Assembly: GCA_013822765.1 (NCBI GenBank)
Contig: PNKY01000002.1
Coordinates: 780,114 to 844,113, forward strand
Direction: 5' to 3'
Length of the DNA stretch: 64,000 nucleotides
Origin: Rhodospirillum sp.
Lineage (GTDB): Bacteria > Pseudomonadota > Alphaproteobacteria > Dongiales > Dongiaceae
The notes below the pieces were generated by a model that saw only the letters and a program-made list of their open reading frames with translations, did not search any database and was not told the origin of the DNA. The position numbers and the translations under genes are program-made. Shown piece by piece: positions 1-6,557 of the stretch (positions are counted from its first letter, which is position 1; each line of letters starts with the position of its first letter).

Positions 1-569
1 CGCGGATGCTCGGTATCACGCGCAGCATGACCTATCCCAAGGGCTTCAATATCGACCGCTTCCGCCACATCCGCGAACTGATGCCGCCGGACCTCTATCT
101 GGCGCGCAGCTACTACGACCACTGGTACGCGGTCTGCGTCGCGGCCCTGCTGAATGGCGGCCTCGCGACCAAGGAGGAGATCAAGAACGGCCACGCCGCC
201 GCCGGTAGCGCGAAGCGCAACGATGCCGCGCGTGCCGACCAGGTGTGGCAGAGCCAGAAGACGCAGGGCATCTTCACGCGCGAGGTCGCTACGCCGCCGC
301 AGTTCGCCATCGGGCAGCGCGTGCGGGCGCGCAACATCAATCCGACCGGGCACACGCGGCTGCCACGCTACGTCCGCGGCAAGGTCGGGGTGGTGCAGAT
401 CCATCACGGCGGCCACGTCTTCCCCGATACCAACGCCCATCAGCAGGGCGAGGCGCCGCAGCACCTTTACACGGTCGTATTCTCAGCGCGCGAATTGTGG
501 GGCCCCGATGCCTCCGCGCGCGACGAGATCTGCGCCGATTTGTGGGAGAGCTACCTTGACCCAGCATAG
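1..569 (+). CDS. nthB: Nitrile hydratase beta subunit, first copy (5' end cut by window)
   Basis: This is the structural beta subunit of nitrile hydratase, which with the alpha subunit hydrates nitriles to amides in the cytoplasm. The reading frame is open to the window edge; aligned with the second beta gene downstream, the visible part begins near residue 31 of a protein of about 217 residues, so the true start lies outside. The first internal ATG at 6 is not the start. Family features seen are the [12 protein letters not shown] helix region, the [11 protein letters not shown] opening of the C-terminal barrel, the GHTRLPRY motif and the terminal LWESYL. The stop codon overlaps the alpha gene start by 14 bases. 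It is a diverged paralogue of the second beta gene, so the two may form different heteromers with one alpha subunit. Confidence 0.9.
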   Translation, partial: RMLGITRSMTYPKGFNIDRFRHIRELMPPDLYLARSYYDHWYAVCVAALLNGGLATKEEIKNGHAAAGSAKRNDAARADQVWQSQKTQGIFTREVATPPQFAIGQRVRARNINPTGHTRLPRYVRGKVGVVQIHHGGHVFPDTNAHQQGEAPQHLYTVVFSARELWGPDASARDEICADLWESYLDPA

Positions 570-1194
570 CCACACGCACGATCACGATCTCGCCCACCAT
601 CACGACATCCACGCGGAGCTGCCGTCCGATCCGGCCTTGCGCGTGAAGGCGCTGGAGAGCCTGCTGACGGAGAAGGGACTGGTCGACCCGGCCGCGATCG
701 ATGCGTGGATCGAGATCTATGAATCGAAGATCGGCCCGCGCAATGGCGCGAAGGTGGTCGCCAAGGCCTGGGTCGATCCGGCCTACAAACAGCGGCTGCT
801 GAGCGATGGCAGCAAAGCGATCGGCGAGCTGGATTTCCTCGGCCGCCAGGGCCAGCACATCGTCGCGGTCGAGAACACGCCGGAGGTTCATAACCTCGTC
901 GTCTGCACCTTGTGCTCCTGCTATCCGTTGTCGGTGCTGGGGCTGCCGCCGGCCTGGTACAAGTCGGCGCCGTACCGCTCGCGTGCGGTCATCGACCCGC
1001 GCGGCGTGCTGAAGGAGTTCGGCTTGGAGCTGCCGGAGCACGTGAAGATCCGCGTCTGGGACTCGACCGCCGAGGTACGCTATCTCGTGCTGCCGGAGCG
1101 GCCCGCCGGCACCGAGCGGATGAACGAGGAGCAGCTGGCTGCGCTGGTAACGCGCGATTCCATGATCGGCGTCGGCAAGGTCTCCGCGAAGTGA
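556..1194 (+). CDS. nthA: Nitrile hydratase alpha subunit, cobalt type
   Basis: This is the metal-binding catalytic subunit of nitrile hydratase, 212 residues. The metal claw is C117-T-L-C120-S-C122; threonine in the second position is the signature of cobalt enzymes, whereas iron enzymes usually have serine. The protein begins with a His-rich stretch typical of alpha subunits and later contains [16 protein letters not shown], a conserved active-site segment. No ATG or GTG fits the expected N terminus, so I choose TTG at 556, which has GGGAG seven bases upstream and overlaps the beta stop, implying translational coupling. The stop overlaps the GTG of the second beta gene (GTGA). The start codon is inferred; family assignment is firm. 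Confidence 0.93.
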   Translation: MTQHSHTHDHDLAHHHDIHAELPSDPALRVKALESLLTEKGLVDPAAIDAWIEIYESKIGPRNGAKVVAKAWVDPAYKQRLLSDGSKAIGELDFLGRQGQHIVAVENTPEVHNLVVCTLCSCYPLSVLGLPPAWYKSAPYRSRAVIDPRGVLKEFGLELPEHVKIRVWDSTAEVRYLVLPERPAGTERMNEEQLAALVTRDSMIGVGKVSAK

Positions 1195-1844
1195 ACGCGA
1201 TCCACGACCTCGGCGGCATGCACGGCTTCGGTGCGATTGACGCCGAGCGCAACGAGCCGCCGTTCCACGAGGCGTGGGAGGGCAGGGCCGGCGGCATCCT
1301 GGAAGTAATGACCTTTCCCGCCGGCTTTACCGTCGACCGCTTCCGATATCTGCGCGAGACGCTGCGTCCGGCCCTCTATTTGACGCAGACCTACTACGAG
1401 CAATGGATCTACATCGCCGAGCAGGCGTTGCTGGAATCCGGCATGATCTCAGCGGAGGAGCTTGCGCGCGGCAAGACCCAGACGCCAAAGCGCGATGATG
1501 CGATGCGTTCCGATGCGGTCTGGGGGTTCCTCCATGATCGCACGCATAGTGGACGCGATGTGAGCGACACGCCGCGGTTCGCCATCGGCCAACGCGTGCG
1601 GGCGGACAACATGCAGCCCACTGGTCATACGCGTTTGCCGCGCTATGCCCGCGGCAAGACCGGCAACATTGTCAGCCACCACGGCGCGCATGTCCTGCCC
1701 GACGCCAGCGCGCACGGCAAGGGAGACATGCCGCAGCACCTCTACACGGTGCGCTTTGCGGCGCGGGAGCTGTGGGGCGACCGCGCCAATCCGCGCGACA
1801 GCGTCCATCTCGATCTGTGGGAGAGCTATCTTGAGTCAGCCTGA
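1191..1844 (+). CDS. nthB: Nitrile hydratase beta subunit, second copy
   Basis: This is a full-length beta subunit of 217 residues. It starts with the canonical [13 protein letters not shown] segment seen at the N terminus of most nitrile hydratase beta chains and ends with LWESYLESA. Both the helical N-terminal domain and the SH3-like C-terminal domain ([23 protein letters not shown]) are intact. GTG at 1191 is used because it overlaps the alpha stop in a GTGA junction and leaves the family N terminus complete. It is clearly paralogous to the beta gene upstream of alpha, with many identical positions but also many substitutions, so it is not a recent duplicate. Its last codons overlap the start of the accessory gene. 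Confidence 0.93.
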   Translation: MNAIHDLGGMHGFGAIDAERNEPPFHEAWEGRAGGILEVMTFPAGFTVDRFRYLRETLRPALYLTQTYYEQWIYIAEQALLESGMISAEELARGKTQTPKRDDAMRSDAVWGFLHDRTHSGRDVSDTPRFAIGQRVRADNMQPTGHTRLPRYARGKTGNIVSHHGAHVLPDASAHGKGDMPQHLYTVRFAARELWGDRANPRDSVHLDLWESYLESA

Positions 1845-2193
1845 GGGCGCATGCGCCGACGCCGCGCTGCAGCCGATCCGCCGCGCCGAAGGCGAGCCCT
1901 TGTTCGCCGAGCCGTGGGAGGCGCAGGCGCTCGCGCTCGCGATCGCGCTACAACAGTCCGGCTGCTACACCGCAGTCGAATGGGCCGACGCCCTCGGCGC
2001 CGCCATCAAGCGCGCGCAAGCGGCCGGCGATCTGGATGATGGGTCGACCTACTATCACCACGTCCTGTCCGCGCTCGAGCATCTGGTGCAGGAGAAGAAG
2101 ATCGCCACTGCCGACCTGCTCGCGGCGAAGAAAGCGGCGTGGATCGAGGCGTATGAACATACGCCGCATGGGAAGCCAGTGGAGTTGCGGTAA
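1831..2193 (+). CDS. Nitrile hydratase accessory (activator) protein
   Basis: This 120-residue protein resembles the N-terminal domain of the beta subunit (PLFAEPWEAQALALAIAL, EWADALGAAIKRAQ, DDGSTYYHHVLSALEHLV) and matches the small accessory proteins that help load cobalt and mature the alpha cysteines. It lacks the C-terminal barrel. The inferred start is TTG at 1831, with GGGAG seven bases upstream and a 14-base overlap with the second beta gene, the same junction that precedes the alpha gene. It is the last gene of the operon; a REP-like palindrome pair follows. The exact start is uncertain. Confidence 0.85.
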   Translation: MSQPEGACADAALQPIRRAEGEPLFAEPWEAQALALAIALQQSGCYTAVEWADALGAAIKRAQAAGDLDDGSTYYHHVLSALEHLVQEKKIATADLLAAKKAAWIEAYEHTPHGKPVELR

Positions 2194-2217
2194 AGCACGC
2201 TCGTCGACCATTCTCAT

Positions 2218-2305
2218 CTGTCACCCCGGCCTTGAGCCGGGGTCCACTCATCCGCCGCACGAGCGGTTGCGCGATGGAGCCCAGCTCAAGGCCCGGGGGG
2301 TGACG
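2218..2305. repeat. Inverted pair of REP-like palindromic elements
   Basis: Two related copies lie head to head between convergent genes. Copy A at about 2220-2246 (+) contains ACCCCGGC / GCCGGGGT arms (2223-2230 and 2236-2243) around a CTTGA loop. Copy B at about 2272-2303, read on the minus strand, has the same order: TCACCCC, GGGCCTTGAGCTGGG, CTCCA. Copy A is nearly a perfect hairpin; copy B is decayed. Elements of this general form are scattered through many alphaproteobacterial genomes. The hairpins may also end transcription of the nitrile hydratase operon and of the cyclase gene. Confidence 0.6.
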
Positions 2306-2332
2306 ATGGAGGGGGCGGTGAGGTCGGAGCGA

Positions 2333-3502
2333 CTACGCCAACCCAAACACCTGCCGTTCGTCCGCGATGCCCTTCAGCGCGTGCGCGCCTAGATCTCGCA
2401 GTTCGCTGCGGTCGCGCAGCAGGGCGGCGAAATCGTCCGAGATCACGCAGCCTTCGCCCAAGCGCGCCGACAGGCTCTGCAGCCGTGCCGCCAGATTGAC
2501 CGCAGGGCCGATGACAGTGAAGTCCAGCCGAGTCTCGCCGCCGATGTTGCCGTAGTGCACCTCTCCCACATGCAGCGCGAGGCCCCACTGGATCATGGCC
2601 TGGTCGGCCGCGCGGCGCGCGAGGTTGATCTCCGCGATCCGCGCCTGCGCCGAGCGCGCCGAGGCGAGCGCGCGTTGCGCCGCCTTGCGGCCGCTCGAGG
2701 CGGTCGCGATCGGGTAGATCGCCAGCAGGGCGTCGCCGATGAACTTCAACGTCTCGCCCTGCTGCTGCTCGACCGCGCGGGTGAGGGCGCCGAAATAATC
2801 GTTGAGCAGCGCGATCAGTGCCTCGTTGGGCAGCGCGTCCGACAGCTCGGTGAAACCGCGCAGGTCGGAGAACCAGATGATGGCGCGCACGTCCTCGCCC
2901 TGGCCGCGCTTGATCTGGCCCTGCAGCACGCGCTGGCCGGAGATGCGCCCGACATAGGTGTCGAGCAGCACGCGCGCGGTGCGGCGCAGGGTCTGGATCT
3001 CCAGCAGGTAGGCGAAGTGCGGCATCAGCACCTGGAGCGCCGCGATCTCGGCATCCCTGAACCCGCCCTCCTGGCGGGTGGCGAAGGTCATCGCCTTGAT
3101 GGTGCCGTCGGAAAACGGCGCGGGCAGGGCGATGTAGTCGCTGAAGCCTTCCTCGCGCAGGTCCGAAACGATGGGATATTCGCCAGGCTGCAGTTCCGCC
3201 GTCACACGCGCCCGGACTGGCCCGTCGCCGCGATAGACGACGTAGAGCGGGCTGCGCTCGTACATCGAGCGGGTTAGGCTGGTCATCTGCCACTGCCGCT
3301 CGTGCGCCAGCCGCGCCGGCTCCCACACCACGCTGGAGGAGGCGATCTGCGGATGCAGCATGGGGATGCCGGTGGTGATCCGGTCGATCGGCAGCCCGAT
3401 CTCCACGAGCTGCTCGCCCAGGGCCTCCACGAAGGCCTCGGTCTCGATCAGGCGGCGGCCGGGACCCTCCAGCCAGCCGAGCAGCGGGGCGAGCTCTATC
3501 AC
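2333..3502 (-). CDS. Class III adenylate/guanylate cyclase
   Basis: This 389-residue protein makes a cyclic nucleotide from ATP or GTP. The C-terminal half (about 205-388) is a class III cyclase catalytic domain: metal-binding D213 in FSDLRGFTEL and D257 in FIGDALLAIYP, a lysine at 253 in the substrate-specificity position, and D327...N336...R340 in DFTVIGPAVNLAAR. All key residues are present, so it should be active. The N-terminal 200 residues have no transmembrane helix and resemble the sensor region of soluble cyclases (WQMTSLTRSMYERSPLYVVY). The start is GTG at 3502, supported by AGGAGG six bases upstream. It is divergent from bfd and shares a roughly 200-base intergenic region containing two Fur-type palindromes. 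The signal sensed is unknown. Confidence 0.88.
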   Translation of the reverse strand: MIELAPLLGWLEGPGRRLIETEAFVEALGEQLVEIGLPIDRITTGIPMLHPQIASSSVVWEPARLAHERQWQMTSLTRSMYERSPLYVVYRGDGPVRARVTAELQPGEYPIVSDLREEGFSDYIALPAPFSDGTIKAMTFATRQEGGFRDAEIAALQVLMPHFAYLLEIQTLRRTARVLLDTYVGRISGQRVLQGQIKRGQGEDVRAIIWFSDLRGFTELSDALPNEALIALLNDYFGALTRAVEQQQGETLKFIGDALLAIYPIATASSGRKAAQRALASARSAQARIAEINLARRAADQAMIQWGLALHVGEVHYGNIGGETRLDFTVIGPAVNLAARLQSLSARLGEGCVISDDFAALLRDRSELRDLGAHALKGIADERQVFGLA

Positions 3503-3615
3503 TTTTAGCCTCCTGCGACGGATCGCAGCATAGCGCGCTGAAATCTCTGAGGAAATGGCCCTAATGCCTTGAACTAGCTAGGGGAATATCGGGGCGTAGC
3601 CGGCCCTCACAATCC

Positions 3616-3630
3616 TGCGAACAGTTCGCA
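3616..3630. promoter_or_regulatory. Fur-type 7-1-7 palindrome, upstream copy
   Basis: The sequence TGCGAACAGTTCGCA is a perfect 7-1-7 inverted repeat, followed by TT. The same palindrome recurs 54 bases downstream. It ends seven bases before the proposed -35 of bfd. The 7-1-7 geometry is that of Fur-family operators. The regulator itself is not in the window. Confidence 0.55.
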
Positions 3631-3637
3631 TTCGCGC

Positions 3638-3666
3638 TTGCGCTGGATCGAACTCCTGCGTATCTT
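3638..3666 (+). promoter_or_regulatory. Putative bfd promoter
   Basis: TTGCGC (3638-3643) and TATCTT (3661-3666) are separated by 17 bases. The predicted start of transcription falls inside the second palindrome and about 28 bases before the bfd ATG. The position between two identical operators supports the assignment. Confidence 0.45.
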
Positions 3667-3669
3667 CCC

Positions 3670-3684
3670 TGCGAACGGTTCGCA
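3670..3684. promoter_or_regulatory. Fur-type 7-1-7 palindrome, downstream copy
   Basis: TGCGAACGGTTCGCA is the second perfect 7-1-7 inverted repeat, also followed by TT. It covers the expected transcription start of bfd, so a bound repressor would block initiation. Confidence 0.55.
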
Positions 3685-3700
3685 TTGTCACCGAGCTGGC

Positions 3701-3895
3701 ATGATCATCTGCATTTGCAATCGCATTAGCGACCACGAAATCCGCTCTGCCGCCCGCGCCGGCGCCACCTGCTGCAAGCAGGTATTCGGCGGCAAGGGCA
3801 CGGCCCCGCAATGCGGCTCCTGCATCGATGCGATGGGCGAGATCCTCGACGAGACCATCGCCAGCGGCGAACGCCACCTGATGGCGGCCGAATAA
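3701..3895 (+). CDS. bfd: Bacterioferritin-associated ferredoxin
   Basis: This 64-residue [2Fe-2S] protein donates electrons to bacterioferritin so that stored ferric iron can be released. The four cluster ligands are C4, C6, C38 and C41 (IICICNR and PQCGSC), in the spacing of known Bfd proteins. I choose ATG at 3701, which gives the usual MIICICN start; an upstream in-frame start at 3638 would place the operator and promoter inside the gene. It is convergent with bfr, its presumed partner, and ends seven bases from it. Two Fur-type palindromes flank its promoter, consistent with induction under iron limitation. Confidence 0.92.
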   Translation: MIICICNRISDHEIRSAARAGATCCKQVFGGKGTAPQCGSCIDAMGEILDETIASGERHLMAAE

Positions 3896-3902
3896 CCTCT
3901 CT

Positions 3903-4385
3903 CTAGGACGACGGCCCTTCGCCAATCTGGGTCTGCAGGTAGTTCTGCAGCCCGACCTTCTGCACCAGTTCCAGCTCCGTCTCCAGGAAGTCGATGTGCT
4001 TCTCGGTGTCTTCGAGCAGGTTGGTGACCATGTCGCGCGAGACGAAATCCTTCACAGTCTCGAAATGCGCGACGGCGGCGACCATGTCGGTACGCGCGGC
4101 ATATTCCAGTTTGAGATCGCTCTTCAGGCATTCCGGCACGGTCTCGCCGATCAGCAGTTTGCCGAGGTCCTGCAGGTTGGGCAGCCCCTCCAGCAGCAGG
4201 ATACGCTTGATGAGGTGATCGGCATGCTTCATCTCGCCGATCGATTCCTCGTAGATCTTCTTGCCGAGACGCTCGAACCCCCAGTGCCGCAGAGTGCGAC
4301 CGTGCAGAAAATACTGATTGATCGCGGTCAGCTCGTTCTTTAGCAGCTTGTTGAGATGCTTGACGACACTGGCGTCGACTTTCAT
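3903..4385 (-). CDS. bfr: Bacterioferritin
   Basis: This 160-residue ferritin-like protein assembles into the 24-subunit haem-containing iron store. Haem ligand M52 and ferroxidase residues E18, E51, H54, E94 and H130 are present in E. coli numbering, which this protein matches without gaps over that range. Position 127, a ferroxidase glutamate in E. coli, is threonine here (EDTEKHID), with E128 beside it. The start ATG at 4385 has GGAG upstream; the longer frame to 4469 adds a basic extension absent from the family. It is convergent with bfd, which would drain its iron. Confidence 0.93.
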   Translation of the reverse strand: MKVDASVVKHLNKLLKNELTAINQYFLHGRTLRHWGFERLGKKIYEESIGEMKHADHLIKRILLLEGLPNLQDLGKLLIGETVPECLKSDLKLEYAARTDMVAAVAHFETVKDFVSRDMVTNLLEDTEKHIDFLETELELVQKVGLQNYLQTQIGEGPSS

Positions 4386-4475
4386 GGCGGCCTCCACGGC
4401 TCTTGCTCCACGGACTCGTCGACGAAGGCTAGTCCGCTTAGGGCTGCCCTGCAACGATAAGCTGCGCAATGACTG

Positions 4476-5111
4476 TCATTCGCACCAAGCGGTTAGCTGC
4501 GCTTCTGTCACCGTATTGCCACGCCAGCAATAGAGCGCCAGCAGAGTGGAGTCGGTGGCCTTGGTCTCGTGCACGATCATTGGCGGATGATGGATCGCGC
4601 GGCCGGCGGGAACGGTTCGCCAGTCCTCCTGAGCACGTCGCCACAGCCCGCCCTCGGTGAGCGGATGATAGATCTCCTCCGCCGGGTGGGCGTGCGCGGG
4701 ATAGTGCAGGCGCGGTCCCAGAAGCAGGAGCCCGACCCGGATCTCCGGCGCGTGGAACAGCGCCTCCTTCGGTCCAGCGAACTCGACATAGCCGTAACCC
4801 GCCATGAACGCCGCGCCCATGTTGGCGGCGCTGTAGTTGGGGTTCTGTCGCCACGTGAAGAGATGTGCCGCGGCGGCGATCGCGTCCCGCACCGGCAACA
4901 ATTCCGGCAGCTGAATGCGCGCCAAGGCGGGCGCCAGCAAAGCGGCAGCCGGCAAGGCGCGTGGCACCGCAGCGGGGGCGCTGGGCACGCAGCCGTCCAG
5001 CGCCGCGCACACCGCCCCGACCATGGCGCGCTCGCCGGCATTGTTCGAAGAGTTCGGCGATTGCAGGAAGTCGCGGACGACGCGCCGCAGCCGGTCCGGT
5101 TCATCGCTCAC
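4476..5111 (-). CDS. DMSP-lyase-like cupin (DddQ/DddL type)
   Basis: This 211-residue protein ends in a cupin domain resembling DMSP lyases, which cleave dimethylsulfoniopropionate to DMS and acrylate. The signature is H140-A-H142-P-A-E-E146-I-Y148 followed by a later H181, giving the metal ligands and the conserved tyrosine of the DddQ active site. The N-terminal part (1-80) is helical and not conserved in a way I can assign. GTG at 5111 is chosen because it overlaps the stop of the upstream gene by 11 bases; a TTG at 5129 is possible. It is the last gene of the ppiD-trpE-glycosyltransferase operon. The true substrate may differ from DMSP, since the context is not marine-specific. Confidence 0.72.
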   Translation of the reverse strand: MSDEPDRLRRVVRDFLQSPNSSNNAGERAMVGAVCAALDGCVPSAPAAVPRALPAAALLAPALARIQLPELLPVRDAIAAAAHLFTWRQNPNYSAANMGAAFMAGYGYVEFAGPKEALFHAPEIRVGLLLLGPRLHYPAHAHPAEEIYHPLTEGGLWRRAQEDWRTVPAGRAIHHPPMIVHETKATDSTLLALYCWRGNTVTEAQLTAWCE

Positions 5112-6549
5112 GGTTAGACCCCCGCACAATTTCCCGGAGACGATCGGTTTCCCGTCTCACCGCGGGCGCCAGCCGCAAGGCATCCGTCAGCGTGACCGTG
5201 TTGCGATCCATTTCGACGAACAAGCTCTGATCACGCTTGGCGCGGTGTGGACCGCCGCCGCGACCGCGCGCGCGCTTGCACTCGAACTCCTCCCAGGAGC
5301 GCGTGCAATAGTGATGGAGGCGGGCCGGGCCTTGCAGAGGCGGCACGGCTGGATTCCGTGGCGGAACTGTGTTGCCGAGCGGATCGACCAACCTGCTGCC
5401 CGGCGAAAGCCGAGGAAAATGAACGCCCATGTAGGCGACGGCGCGCGGCCGTACCAGCGATTTTATGGTGCCTTCATTGGATCGATCGGCCTTGGTGAAT
5501 CGCTCGATCGAGAGGCCGAGATCGCGGTTTCGCAGACCCGCCGATCCGAACACCCGCCAGGCAAGGGCCACCGCACCGATCGTTGGGTCCGACGGCAGGA
5601 TGGCGTCGATCGACACGCCATCGTCAAGCATGAGAAACTCATCGAGATCGGCGAACAGGCACCATTCCGGGCCATCGCGCAGCCGCGCAAGCGCGTGGTT
5701 GTATGCCGATGCCTGTTTGTGCACGTGAGACCCGACGTGCCAATAAACGGCATCGATCTCGCCGGCCTTAGCGAGTCTCCGCAAGATGCGCCAGGACGCA
5801 TCGTTGCTGTTGTTGTCATAGATGACGATGCGATCAAAGCCGAGCGCGCGATGGTGCGCGATCCATTCGAGGAGATAGGGCGCCTCGTTGCGCACGATGC
5901 CAACCAGGCCAAGCTTGGCGCCAACCGGGCTCCTCGCGCGCGGGTACCAGCGCTGCTTGCGCTGGATCGTATCGACCGTGGGAATGGCGGCACTGGGCGT
6001 TTCTGCCTTTCGGCCAACGACCCACGACATCAGCGCACCGCCGGCCCGACCATGGCTCAGCGCCACCGCGCCGGCATCGAACAACCGTCGCAAGCCGGTC
6101 GATCGCCGAATGTCCCATCGCGATCCTAGAGTGAGGTCGACGATGCTGGTCGTATGCACGAACCAACCCCCGGGACGCAGCACGCGCAGCGTTTCGCGCG
6201 CCGCGTCGTCCAGGCTGTCGCACAGATGCAGGGCGCGGTCCGCGATCAGGAAGTCGTAGTTGTCGCTCAGCAGCGCCAGGTTCTCGTTGGTGAATTCCGG
6301 ATACTCCAGGACCAGCAGGCGCGTCTTGTGAAGGCCTAGGGCCTGCGCCAGCGAAGGAGATCGCCCGATCACGATCGCCGTTTTGTCGGCGGAATCTTCC
6401 GCGGCGAGACGGCCTTTGAGCGCGGCATGCGTGGCGGCGTCGAGAAAGGCCCACTTGGGCCGGCACTCGGTGAAGACCGCCTGCGCCAAGCGTTCTCGTA
6501 GTCGGCGGAAGAAGCGCAGTGCTCGCCGGACCGGTCGGAAGGTCGGCAC
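5101..6549 (-). CDS. Methyltransferase-like/family 92-type glycosyltransferase fusion
   Basis: This protein of about 482 residues has two parts. Residues 60-180 resemble a SAM methyltransferase, with LRVLRPGGWF at 121-130, but the usual glycine-rich SAM loop near the start is not evident, so this part may be degenerate. Residues 213-450 form a GT-A glycosyltransferase of the DUF23/GT92 kind: VGIVRNEAPYLLEWIAHH (216-233), the DNNSND nucleotide-sugar region near 246 and the metal-binding DLDEF at 301-305. No signal peptide or membrane helix is seen. GTG at 6549 is chosen because it lies just beyond the trpE stop; the longer frame overlaps trpE by about 80 bases. It probably modifies a surface glycan, but the acceptor is unknown. 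Confidence 0.75.
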   Translation of the reverse strand: MPTFRPVRRALRFFRRLRERLAQAVFTECRPKWAFLDAATHAALKGRLAAEDSADKTAIVIGRSPSLAQALGLHKTRLLVLEYPEFTNENLALLSDNYDFLIADRALHLCDSLDDAARETLRVLRPGGWFVHTTSIVDLTLGSRWDIRRSTGLRRLFDAGAVALSHGRAGGALMSWVVGRKAETPSAAIPTVDTIQRKQRWYPRARSPVGAKLGLVGIVRNEAPYLLEWIAHHRALGFDRIVIYDNNSNDASWRILRRLAKAGEIDAVYWHVGSHVHKQASAYNHALARLRDGPEWCLFADLDEFLMLDDGVSIDAILPSDPTIGAVALAWRVFGSAGLRNRDLGLSIERFTKADRSNEGTIKSLVRPRAVAYMGVHFPRLSPGSRLVDPLGNTVPPRNPAVPPLQGPARLHHYCTRSWEEFECKRARGRGGGPHRAKRDQSLFVEMDRNTVTLTDALRLAPAVRRETDRLREIVRGSNRER

Positions 6550-6557
6550 GGTCCGAG

